From the NCBI GenBank assembly GCA_964642165.1, contig CAZXOC010000032.1:1-38856 (forward strand): a stretch of DNA of 38,856 nt, written 5' to 3'. The notes beneath the pieces are model-generated. The model was not told the origin of the DNA. It saw only the letters and a program-made list of their open reading frames with translations, and made no database searches. A program made the translations under genes and the position numbers. Positions within the stretch are counted from its first letter, which is position 1; each line of letters begins with the position of its first letter. This document shows positions 31,267 to 38,371 of the stretch, piece by piece. This DNA comes from CAYRVX01 sp964642165 (GTDB lineage: Bacteria; Planctomycetota; Phycisphaerae; SM23-33).

Positions 31267-31785
31267 ATGTGGCAGCGAACCGGCAGACTTTATCTCCCGC
31301 GGACCGGCCAGACGACCAGCTACCGCGACCACGATGACGGGTACTGCGAGGCGGGCTTCCCGCACGCGACCCGCTTCGTCGCCAACGGCAACAACACGGT
31401 CTTCGACCGCGCGACGAGGCTGACGTGGATCGCCGACCCCTCGCAGCTCGGCGGCGTCTGGGGCACGCCCGGCAGCCCATCGTCGATGACGTGGAACGAC
31501 GCCATCGACAATTGCGCGGCCCTGTCCCACGGCGGCCGCGACGACTGGCGCCTGCCGAACATGTTCGAGCTGGTGACGATCCTGAACTTCTCGCAGTCCA
31601 GCCCGGCGATCGACGAATCCGTATTCCCGAATACGGCGTCGGCGTACTACTGGACGTCGACCACGCGGTGCAACTACACGTCGCAGGCGTGGAAGATCAC
31701 CTTCTCGATGGGCTACGGCTATTACGACGCCAAGACGGATCAGCAGTATGTCCGCCCAGTCAGAGGAGGCCGGATCAATGGCTGA
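31267..31785 (+). CDS. DUF1566 (C-type-lectin-like) receptor-binding protein
   Basis: A 172-residue protein with a full DUF1566 pattern: VFDRATRLTW near residue 45, WNDAIDNCAALSHGGRDDWR with DWRLPN at 93-98, ELVTIL, FPNT, the YYWTS segment at 127-131 and the closing YVRPVRGG at 161-168. DUF1566 domains have a C-type-lectin-like fold and serve as binding tips, in some phages as the variable target of diversity-generating retroelements. It sits directly after the fibre gene. The ATG at 31267 is preferred to a TTG at 31252, which overlaps the fibre stop. No reverse transcriptase or template repeat is seen in the window. Confidence 0.82.
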   Translation: MWQRTGRLYLPRTGQTTSYRDHDDGYCEAGFPHATRFVANGNNTVFDRATRLTWIADPSQLGGVWGTPGSPSSMTWNDAIDNCAALSHGGRDDWRLPNMFELVTILNFSQSSPAIDESVFPNTASAYYWTSTTRCNYTSQAWKITFSMGYGYYDAKTDQQYVRPVRGGRING

Positions 31786-32275
31786 CGAGATCCAGATTCG
31801 CCACGATCAGACGGGCGAGACGCTCTATGCCGTCATCGTGAACAGCGACTCGGCCAGCGGTGACTACGCTAAGTACTGGAATACCTCTTCCACCGCCTTC
31901 GAGACGCTTGTGACCGCCAACTGGGGCGACTACGACACGCCACTGAGCGAATCGCCCTCCGGCAGCTATCGCTTCGTGGGGACGTTCCCGAGCGGCATTC
32001 CGGCCGGGATCTACGACATCCTCGTCTTCGTGCGCGGCGGCGCCTCGCCGGACATCGGTGACTACCTGGTCGCCGAGGCCACCATCCTCTGGACGGGCTC
32101 GAAGCTCCAGCCCGTGGAGAAGGCGGTGGAGGCGATCCTGGCCGTCGTGGCGGGCAATTCCACGTTCACGGAATCCACCGGACAGGCCGTGTACAGGAAG
32201 CAGGACGGCTCCACCACCGCCGTCTCGTACACGGTGACCGACGTGGGCACGCGGACGGGCAGCACGATCTCCTGA
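31778..32275 (+). CDS. Small beta-rich fibre-tip or attachment protein
   Basis: The 165-residue protein is beta-rich, with an Ig-like pattern (IQIRHDQTGETLYAVIVN, GSYRFVGTFPSGIPAGIYDI) and a C-terminal helix-strand end (KAVEAILAVVAGNSTF, TTAVSYTVTDVGTRTG). It overlaps the DUF1566 gene by eight bases and has AGAGGAGG before its ATG. Similar strand patterns (DE.QIRHD.TG..LYA) occur in small phage fibre-associated proteins, but no family is certain. It probably joins or decorates the fibre tip. Confidence 0.55.
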   Translation: MADEIQIRHDQTGETLYAVIVNSDSASGDYAKYWNTSSTAFETLVTANWGDYDTPLSESPSGSYRFVGTFPSGIPAGIYDILVFVRGGASPDIGDYLVAEATILWTGSKLQPVEKAVEAILAVVAGNSTFTESTGQAVYRKQDGSTTAVSYTVTDVGTRTGSTIS

Positions 32276-32276
32276 C

Positions 32277-32939
32277 ATGGCAAAGACCGCTTTCGCATTC
32301 GGGGCCTGGCCGCCGAGGAGCTTTCCCGGCTGGCACTGGCCGAACATGAGCAGCGGCCATCGCGTCTACCGCGGCGTCGGCGGCCTGTCGGGGCTCGGCT
32401 TCGACACCCCGGTGGGCTTTGCTCAGGCCGGCTCGACCAGCATCGCGCTGGTCGGCTTGGGGCACGACGCCTCGGCGCGCTACACGTACGCGGTCCGGCC
32501 GGTCTGCGGCAACGGCTGGCTCGAGACCGAGGACCACTCCTGCACCGTGGAACTCGAGACCGACGCCGAGGGCGACTGGGCGGGGGACCGGCCGGCGCCG
32601 GTCGAATGGCTCGACGCCCAGGTGGGCGCAGGCGGCGCGATCTGGCTTCGCTGGCGTTGGCGCAGGCCCTACGGGTCGCCGGAGCCGGCCGACTTCGGCC
32701 TGTACCACTCCGCCGGGCCGGACATCGCGCCGGGCAGCCCCCAGGCCACCGAGAGCTACGCGGGGGAGGGCGGCTACTCGCACGAGTTCACGCTTGCCGA
32801 CGGCCAGTCCTACTACTTCGCCGTGACGGCCAGGACGGCCGAGGGCACGGAATCGCACGTGTCGGACGTCATCGGTCCGTTCCTGGCCGATGCGACGCCG
32901 CCGGCCCCACCCGCCGTCGTGGTCTCCACGACGTTCTGA
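32277..32939 (+). CDS. Fibronectin-III-like tail protein
   Basis: This 220-residue protein has a Gly/Trp/Pro-rich start (FAFGAWPPRSFPGWHWPNMS), then beta segments resembling two Fn3/Ig-like domains (YTYAVRPVCGNGWLETED, SYYFAVTARTAEGTESHVSD) and a proline-rich end (ATPPAPPAVVVSTTF). Fn3-like modules are common on phage tails and bind carbohydrate weakly. The start is one base after the previous stop. No catalytic residues are seen. Confidence 0.6.
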   Translation: MAKTAFAFGAWPPRSFPGWHWPNMSSGHRVYRGVGGLSGLGFDTPVGFAQAGSTSIALVGLGHDASARYTYAVRPVCGNGWLETEDHSCTVELETDAEGDWAGDRPAPVEWLDAQVGAGGAIWLRWRWRRPYGSPEPADFGLYHSAGPDIAPGSPQATESYAGEGGYSHEFTLADGQSYYFAVTARTAEGTESHVSDVIGPFLADATPPAPPAVVVSTTF

Positions 32940-33001
32940 CGAAACCGACCCAACCGGCGGACGCGCCCAGGCGGCCGCTCCGCTCGGAGGCAGCAGGTTC
33001 C

Positions 33002-35224
33002 ATGACCAGGCTCAGTTGGAGTTCGGGCTCGCGCGGGGCGGAGGTCCGCCCGCCGACCTTCCGGGTGTACGTCGCGCCCGTCGTGAGCCCTTCGCAGGCC
33101 GACCAGCCCCGGCCGGCCGAATGGCGCGGCGAACAGGTGGCCGAGAGCTGGCAGCCCCTGCGCATGGGCTGGGGCGTCAACGGGGAGCCGACCACGCTGA
33201 CGCTCCGCCGCGTTCTGGGCGTCGGGCCCGGCCGGGCGACCCGGACCCGGCCGGAGGACGACCGGCTCATCGCCGGAGACCGCGTTCGCCTGGCCGAGGC
33301 CCAGGGGGGCGGGCCGCGCGGCACCGCCCGGCGCGAGTGGTTCTGCGGCTGCGTGGCCCAGCAGCGCATCGGCGTGCAGGCGGCGGATCCGGCGGAGGTC
33401 TGCGAGGCCGTCGCGTACGGGCCGGAGGTCCTTCTGCGGGGCAAGGTCGTCTCCGGCCAGTGGCACGCCATCCCCGACGTGGACAGCAAGCTCATCGACG
33501 GGAGCTTCGCGGACGGCGACCTGGTGCGGGAGAACACCTTCCGCAGCCACCTGCCCGTCGTTTTCAACGAGCGCGGGCTGCCGAACGCCTCGCCGGCCAC
33601 TTCGGCCGGACGCGCCGCCGCGTGGCACCTGGACGGCGACGCCGAGGCCGACGACGCCGGATGCCGGACCTTCGAGGCGCCCGGACGGCACGTCCCGCGG
33701 GAGGCCGACGCGTACGACGCGGGCATGTGGACGGCCGGGCCCGCCCTGCGCTCCCTGATCGAAGTCGTCGACGGCTACGAGGTGCTCTCCCCGCGGTCGA
33801 TGTCGCTGCTGCCGGCGGCTCTGGACTTCCTGGTCATCGGGGAGGTCAACGTGGAGGGAATGAACCTGCTGGAAGCCTTGTGTGCGGTCCTGCTGCCGGT
33901 GGGGTACGGCTTCGCCATCGAGCCCTGGGCCCGAGAGGACCAACGCCACGCCCTGCGCGTCTTCGAGCTCCGCGGCACGACGCAGGACTCACGGGTCCGC
34001 AAGCCGTACATGGCGCCGATCCGCGGCGCGGGCGTCCGGATCACCGATCCGACAGGCCAGCGCGCCGAAGTGCAGCGGATCGAGTTCATTCGCGACAACC
34101 ACAACGCCGTCAACGAGGTCACGGTCGTCGGCGACCAGAAGCGCAAGCAGGTCACCCTGGCGTTCGGCCCGGGCGGCTCGCAGCTCAAGCCCGCGTGGGA
34201 CACCGAGGCCCACGATCTGGCCGACTGGGCCACCGACGACGTGATCGACCCAATGCAGTGGCCCGCGGGCGACGCCGGGGAGCTGACGATCGAGTACTTC
34301 GACGAGCACTACGGCTACGGCGCCAAGGGCAAGGCCGAGTGCCGGCACGTCTTCCGAAGCTTCGCCTGGAACGAGGACGGCGCGTTCCACGTCGTCATCG
34401 CCGAGATGCCCGACCTGGCCGACTACTCCGCCGACGGGGAGGGCAACTGCGTTCGCCGGCCGCGGCCCGTCGGGCCCACCTTCCTCCGCGACGACGACGA
34501 CGCCGACGTGCGGAACTTCCCCGCGTTCGTCCAGCTCGGCGTCGCCGGCGACGAGCAGTCGTGGATCCAGGTCCCCGCCGTCATCTGGGCCGACCGGGCG
34601 GGCCTGACCATCCCGATCGACCCGCTCTGGCGCTGGCACCCGTACGCCTCGGCCTACGCCCGCCACGCGACCAGCGGCGAGGAGACGCTCTTCGAGAAGT
34701 ACGGCGACCTCAGCTACCTCACGCTGCTCCACAACGCCCTCCGGGACAGCGGCGAGGGGCTTGCCCTCCGGCTGGTGGGCTCGGTGGAGTGCGACGAAGC
34801 GGTCTCGGGCACGGCCGAACGCCGCGTCAGCAGCTCGTGGCCGCTGAAGTCGGCCCGGGTCGTCCGTGCGGAGAACCGCTTCCGTTATCGGGCGGTTCCG
34901 AGCGGCTCGGACCCGTTCGACCTGCCCGCGACCCGCCACGACATCCGCGACGACGCCGCCGACGCCGCCGAATGCGCCCGGGCCGTTCGCGGCGTCCTGG
35001 AGGACGAGGTCGGCCATGGGTCGATCGTCCTGCGGCACGTGACGCGGTCCTTCGCGCCCGGCGACGCCGTTCCCGCCACCCGGGGCCGGGTCATCGACCT
35101 CACCGTTCGCGGCGGCGAAGGGGCCCGCGCGCCCGTGGTGGTCGCCGTCGTCTGGAACTTCCAGGCCGGCGGGAACAAGACCGAGCTGCTCCTCGACACC
35201 CCTCTCCTGAGGGTCCTGCCATGA
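33002..35224 (+). CDS. Large tail hub/baseplate-like protein
   Basis: The 740-residue protein is the largest of the cassette. The beta-rich N-terminus (TFRVYVAPVVSPSQAD, MGWGVNGEPTTLTLRRVLG, DRLIAGDRVRLAEAQG) resembles the hub and insertase domains of tail proteins; the centre has a helix-rich segment (MNLLEALCAVLLPVGYGF) typical of phage hub folds followed by strand-rich regions (VNEVTVVGDQKRKQVTLAF); the C-terminus (RGRVIDLTVRGGEG, VVVAVVWNFQAGGNKTELL) closes a beta domain. No lysozyme or peptidase motif is seen. It is probably the tail tip/hub that holds the fibres. Assignment is by position, size and pattern. A longer frame to 32606 is a shadow of the previous gene. Confidence 0.6.
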   Translation: MTRLSWSSGSRGAEVRPPTFRVYVAPVVSPSQADQPRPAEWRGEQVAESWQPLRMGWGVNGEPTTLTLRRVLGVGPGRATRTRPEDDRLIAGDRVRLAEAQGGGPRGTARREWFCGCVAQQRIGVQAADPAEVCEAVAYGPEVLLRGKVVSGQWHAIPDVDSKLIDGSFADGDLVRENTFRSHLPVVFNERGLPNASPATSAGRAAAWHLDGDAEADDAGCRTFEAPGRHVPREADAYDAGMWTAGPALRSLIEVVDGYEVLSPRSMSLLPAALDFLVIGEVNVEGMNLLEALCAVLLPVGYGFAIEPWAREDQRHALRVFELRGTTQDSRVRKPYMAPIRGAGVRITDPTGQRAEVQRIEFIRDNHNAVNEVTVVGDQKRKQVTLAFGPGGSQLKPAWDTEAHDLADWATDDVIDPMQWPAGDAGELTIEYFDEHYGYGAKGKAECRHVFRSFAWNEDGAFHVVIAEMPDLADYSADGEGNCVRRPRPVGPTFLRDDDDADVRNFPAFVQLGVAGDEQSWIQVPAVIWADRAGLTIPIDPLWRWHPYASAYARHATSGEETLFEKYGDLSYLTLLHNALRDSGEGLALRLVGSVECDEAVSGTAERRVSSSWPLKSARVVRAENRFRYRAVPSGSDPFDLPATRHDIRDDAADAAECARAVRGVLEDEVGHGSIVLRHVTRSFAPGDAVPATRGRVIDLTVRGGEGARAPVVVAVVWNFQAGGNKTELLLDTPLLRVLP

Positions 35225-36093
35225 ACCCCGCGCAGCACCACGTGCTCCTGCATCAGCGCCGCGCGACGGCCGCGCTCGCCGCCGCCGAAGCCTCCGCCCC
35301 CCGCGACGAGCCGCTGGTCCGGCCCGAGGTCCTGCGACACGGCCTGGCGAAGATCGCGGGCAAGGGCGACGAGGACGGCCACTACAAGATCACCGAGCTG
35401 TGGTGGAGCCCGACCGACGAGGAGTGGGACGAGGCGGACGGGCTGCCGGGCTACGTCGACGCCGACGCCGTCGACTGCGTGCTGGACGCCAACGGCACCG
35501 TCGGCCAGACCGTGCCGTTCTGGGAGCATCGCGGCAAGGAGGGCCAACTGAAGCTCGTCATCGACGTCAGCAGGGGCTCCGAGGGGCCGCAGAAGGTCTC
35601 GGCCGGCACGTACCATTACTCGGGCGGCAACACCACCGCCGCCTTCCACACGGTCAGCAAGGCCAAGTGGGCCTTCCTCGAGGCGGCCTGCGACGTGCGG
35701 ATGTGCTCCCAGCACGTGCCCCCGGCCGACCACCCGGCCACCACGGGCATGAGCCTGGCCAACGGCTTCTGGGACAACGTCTGGGCGACGTGGGCGGGGA
35801 CGGCCGGCTGGGTCAACATCTCCTACACGGGGCATAACCAGAACGGCATCGACCTGGGGGACGGCGAGGACCCGATCTCGAACTTCTTCATCCAGTGCCG
35901 CGTCGACCCGACCAGCGCCGATCTCGAGCTGCGCGTCCGGAACAGCACCGGCGGCGTGGTGTCCTGCATGATCGCCCTGGCGATCCGCCTGACGTACTTC
36001 GAGGAGCCGCCCGACGTGCAGGAGATCGGCAATTGCTGCTGCCACGAAACCGAGGGCGACGACTGGGGCGACGACGAGTACCAGAGCGACTGA
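35221..36093 (+). CDS. Structural protein with cysteine- and acid-rich C-terminus
   Basis: The 290-residue protein overlaps the hub gene by four bases (ATGA). A helical N-terminus (LLHQRRATAALAAAEAS) is followed by a mixed beta domain (HYKITELWWSPTDEEW, YHYSGGNTTAAFHTVSKA, WVNISYTGHNQNGIDL) and a strand pair (LELRVRNSTGGVVSCMIALA). The last residues hold a CCC run followed by a strongly acidic tail (EGDDWGDDEYQSD). The body may be a jelly-roll spike or head-binding domain. The CCC and acidic tail could bind metal or crosslink the particle. No family is recognised. Confidence 0.55.
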   Translation: MNPAQHHVLLHQRRATAALAAAEASAPRDEPLVRPEVLRHGLAKIAGKGDEDGHYKITELWWSPTDEEWDEADGLPGYVDADAVDCVLDANGTVGQTVPFWEHRGKEGQLKLVIDVSRGSEGPQKVSAGTYHYSGGNTTAAFHTVSKAKWAFLEAACDVRMCSQHVPPADHPATTGMSLANGFWDNVWATWAGTAGWVNISYTGHNQNGIDLGDGEDPISNFFIQCRVDPTSADLELRVRNSTGGVVSCMIALAIRLTYFEEPPDVQEIGNCCCHETEGDDWGDDEYQSD

Positions 36094-36110
36094 CCCGCTC
36101 GGACCACCCG

Positions 36111-36659
36111 ATGTGCCCGGAGATCCAACTGGCCATCCTCGTCCGCCTCGGTTCGCGGCCGAACCGGCACCTGCGCCGCTGGGCGCGGCGCTTCGACCAC
36201 TGGCGGACGTGGGACGGCGCCGAGACTCCGGCGGGAATCCCCGACGCCCGCAACGCCCTCGTGCGGTGGTTCCTCGGCGAGTGCGACCTGCCCTGGCTGC
36301 TGATGATGGACCAGGACACGGTGCCCCTCGCGGAGACCGAGCCGCTGCTGCGGTCCGAGGCGCCGATCGCCGGGCCGCGCATCTGGGCCCGGACCGGTCA
36401 GGAGGCCCACCCCCACGGGCTCAGCGCCGCCTGCCTCAAGGTCCGCCGCCGCGTCCTGGAGGCCATCGAGCCGCCGTGGTTTCGGTACGTGCCCCGCAAG
36501 GGGCAGTGCGAATGCCAGTACTTCGTGAACCGCGCTCGCCGGGCGGGCTTGCGGCCGCACAAGGTCGGGCTCGTCGGGCATCGCTTTCCCGTCGTCGTCC
36601 TGCCCGGCGCCGACGGGCCGGTGTTCCGCTTTGATTCGGAGATCTCACATGGCCGATGA
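36111..36659 (+). CDS. GT-A-like glycosyltransferase fragment or mini-enzyme
   Basis: This 182-residue protein has a GT-A/GT2-like pattern: an opening strand (IQLAILVRLGSRPNRHL), a helix with ARNALVRWFLGECDLPW, and the metal-binding DxD in LLMMDQDTVPL (Asp67-Asp69), followed by a recognition part (GLSAACLKVRRRVLEAI, GQCECQYFVNRARRAG). At 182 residues it is shorter than ordinary GT2 enzymes (about 230-300), so it may be a minimal catalytic domain. It is the second glycosyltransferase-like gene in the cassette, besides the GT-B gene after the portal. The last 11 bases overlap the next gene. Substrates are unknown. Confidence 0.6.
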   Translation: MCPEIQLAILVRLGSRPNRHLRRWARRFDHWRTWDGAETPAGIPDARNALVRWFLGECDLPWLLMMDQDTVPLAETEPLLRSEAPIAGPRIWARTGQEAHPHGLSAACLKVRRRVLEAIEPPWFRYVPRKGQCECQYFVNRARRAGLRPHKVGLVGHRFPVVVLPGADGPVFRFDSEISHGR

Positions 36660-36933
36660 AGCGACGTCACACGTCCAGGGGTGGCTCCATCTCGCCATCG
36701 CGGTGGTGCTGCTCATCCTCGCCGGGGCGAGCGCCTACTCGGACCTCGCCGGGGACATCCGCGTGAACGCGGCCCACGCCGAGCACACGGCCGCCCAGCA
36801 GGCCGTCCTCGCCGACAGTCTGCACAGCGAGTTCCAACGCGTCCACGACCGCCTGGACCGGCTCGAGCGCGGCCAGGCGGCCATCAAGGCCAAGCTCGGC
36901 ATCGAGAGCCAATGGACAGGAGACAAGCCATGA
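36649..36933 (+). CDS. Small membrane protein with C-terminal coiled coil (holin- or spanin-like)
   Basis: The 94-residue protein has one transmembrane segment (LHLAIAVVLLILAGASAYSDL, residues about 12-30) and a C-terminal heptad-like helix (LHSEFQRVHDRLDRLERG). That layout matches small phage membrane proteins such as i-spanins or holin-associated proteins. GGAG lies upstream; the start overlaps the preceding gene by 11 bases and the stop overlaps the lipoprotein start (ATGA). Neighbouring a tiny lipoprotein, as Rz neighbours Rz1, favours the spanin reading. Confidence 0.55.
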   Translation: MADEATSHVQGWLHLAIAVVLLILAGASAYSDLAGDIRVNAAHAEHTAAQQAVLADSLHSEFQRVHDRLDRLERGQAAIKAKLGIESQWTGDKP

Positions 36934-37178
36934 GACGACTCGTGTGGATCGCCGCGCTGCTGGCAGTGCTGCTGGGCGGCTGCGGCGGCGTCTGGATGAA
37001 CGCCGAGTACAGCGGCCTGCTGGACGAGACGGCCGCCCTGAGTGCCGAGACGGCCCGCCGCGCCGAGGTCGGCCTGCTGGACGCCAACGACATGGCCGCC
37101 GCCCTGCGGGCGCAGGCCGACGTCTGGCAGAAGTTCCGCGACGCCCGCGACGGCCGCGCACCGGAGCCGGGCCAATGA
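36930..37178 (+). CDS. Small lipoprotein (o-spanin-like)
   Basis: This 82-residue protein begins MRRLVWIAALLAVLLGGCGG, a lipoprotein signal with lipobox LGGC and the acylated cysteine near residue 19. The mature part is helical and charged (LLDETAALSAETARRAEVG, AAALRAQADVWQKFRDARD). Size and partner, a coiled-coil membrane protein encoded immediately upstream with a four-base overlap, fit a two-component spanin that disrupts the outer membrane at lysis. It could also be a lysogenic-conversion lipoprotein. AGGAG precedes the ATG, and its own stop overlaps the next start (ATGA). Confidence 0.6.
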   Translation: MRRLVWIAALLAVLLGGCGGVWMNAEYSGLLDETAALSAETARRAEVGLLDANDMAAALRAQADVWQKFRDARDGRAPEPGQ

Positions 37179-37498
37179 ACCTCAACGAGCTGATCGAGAA
37201 GACCCCGCCCGAGCTGCGCCCGATCGTGGCGAAGTACGCCCCCGCGCTGGTCCGCATGACCGCCGAGGAGTTCTGCGCGTGGCTGGAGCTGCTCATCCTC
37301 GGCAAGACCTTCGAGGCCTGGGAGGCCCTGCTGGCCAAGCAGGACAACGCCGGCCTGCTGGCGGCCTGGCGGCAGGCCGCGGACCGCTGGGACGAGGCCA
37401 ACGCCCGCAACGCCGAGCGGCTCGCGCTGCAGCGCCAGGCCGCCATGGCCGTGCTGAAGGTGCTGCTGGGGATCGCCCTGGCGGGGGTGGGTCTTTAG
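37175..37498 (+). CDS. Small helical protein with C-terminal membrane segment
   Basis: The 107-residue protein is helical (LNELIEKTPPELRPIVAKYA, FEAWEALLAKQDNAGLLAAW) and ends in one hydrophobic segment (AVLKVLLGIALAGVGL). A single C-terminal anchor is seen in antiholins and small phage membrane proteins. The start overlaps the lipoprotein stop by four bases. It lies in the small-membrane-gene cluster; its exact role is unknown. Confidence 0.5.
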   Translation: MNLNELIEKTPPELRPIVAKYAPALVRMTAEEFCAWLELLILGKTFEAWEALLAKQDNAGLLAAWRQAADRWDEANARNAERLALQRQAAMAVLKVLLGIALAGVGL

Positions 37499-37538
37499 CT
37501 CGTGGACGATCTGGAAGCTCATCGGAAAGGCATGGATC

Positions 37539-37757
37539 ATGGACAGGAAGAAGGTCATCGAGTGGGCCGTCGCCGCCGCCGCCCGGGGCATCGCGTGGTT
37601 CCTCGCCGGGCGGCTCGGCCTCGAGGCGGGCCGGTCCGACGAGCTGGGCGGCAGCATCGCCGCCGCCCTGGCCGCCCTCGTCGTCGCCGGCATCAGCATC
37701 TACACCAGCGTGAAGGGGCGCGGGAAGCTCCTCGCCGCCGAGCCGCCGCAGTCGTGA
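37539..37757 (+). CDS. Two-helix membrane protein, holin-like
   Basis: The 72-residue protein has two hydrophobic stretches (VIEWAVAAAARGIAWFLAGR, residues 6-25, and GSIAAALAALVVAGISIYTS, residues 39-58) joined by a charged turn (LEAGRSDELGG), with a basic C-terminus (VKGRGKLLA). This is the class-II holin layout. Holins permeabilise the inner membrane at the end of the lytic cycle. No endolysin is encoded nearby, which is odd for a complete lysis cassette. It is separated from the previous gene by 40 bases. Confidence 0.55.
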   Translation: MDRKKVIEWAVAAAARGIAWFLAGRLGLEAGRSDELGGSIAAALAALVVAGISIYTSVKGRGKLLAAEPPQS

Positions 37758-37792
37758 CGGCGCGGCCCGGCCCGCGCGGAGCGGAGTCAAGC

Positions 37793-38029
37793 ATGGCTGA
37801 CCCCCACAACGACACGTCGGAACTGGTCCCCCTCGGCGAGGCCGAGCGGCTCTGCGGCGAGCGCCTCGGCATGTCCGCCGCCCAGTTCCGCCACCAGCTC
37901 GCCGAGCACGTTCGCAGCCGCGGCGGCATTCCGTGGCTGGCCGACGTGGACGCCGTCGGCGTGCGCCGCGACGCGCTGGAGGCGTTCCTTCACCAGGCCG
38001 CCCCGCCGCCGCAGGAGTTCTCCCAATGA
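37793..38029 (+). CDS. Small winged-helix/excisionase-like protein
   Basis: The 78-residue protein reads as an excisionase/MerR-type winged helix: VPLGEAERLCGERLGMSAAQ, a second helix (FRHQLAEHVRSRGG) and a wing-plus-helix end (VGVRRDALEAFLHQA), the same order found in the C-terminal part of the 38372 gene. It may bind DNA at the end of the cassette or help packaging. It starts 35 bases after the previous gene with GGAG upstream; the stop overlaps the next start (ATGA). Confidence 0.55.
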   Translation: MADPHNDTSELVPLGEAERLCGERLGMSAAQFRHQLAEHVRSRGGIPWLADVDAVGVRRDALEAFLHQAAPPPQEFSQ

Positions 38030-38355
38030 CTGACGAAATCGACGCCCTCCTGGCCCGCGCCCGGCGGCTCGAGGAGGACAACGCCCTGCTGCGATCCCTC
38101 CAGAGCCCCGGCGGCGACCAGGATGCCCTCCAGGCCGAGAACGTCCTGCTGCGGCGGGAGCTGGACCGCCTCGGGCCCGCCCCGGACGAAGCCCAGCAGC
38201 CGCCCGAGACCGGCGAGCCGCCCGGCACGCTCGCGGAGTTCAACGCGCTGCCCGCCGCGCGGCGGCGAGCCCTCGCCCGGCGAATGACGCGCCGGCAGCG
38301 CGACGAGCTGCTCGGCCGCGACGCTTCGCCGGCGGACCATCTCAACTACCTCTGA
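38026..38355 (+). CDS. Small coiled-coil protein sharing the scaffold C-terminal motif
   Basis: This 109-residue protein has an N-terminal coiled coil (LEEDNALLRSLQ, DALQAENVLLRRELDR), a Pro/Glu-rich linker, and a C-terminal segment of about 40 residues (AEFNALPAARRRALARRMTR, QRDELLGR, last residues YL) that closely repeats the C-terminus of the scaffold protein at 23521-24390 (18 of the first 30 positions identical by eye). The N-terminal coiled coil is in turn related to that of the next gene. It may bind the capsid as a second scaffold-like or decoration factor, or compete with the scaffold. AGGAG precedes the ATG, which overlaps the previous stop. Confidence 0.6.
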   Translation: MTDEIDALLARARRLEEDNALLRSLQSPGGDQDALQAENVLLRRELDRLGPAPDEAQQPPETGEPPGTLAEFNALPAARRRALARRMTRRQRDELLGRDASPADHLNYL

Positions 38356-38371
38356 CCGGGAGGCCGCTCCA

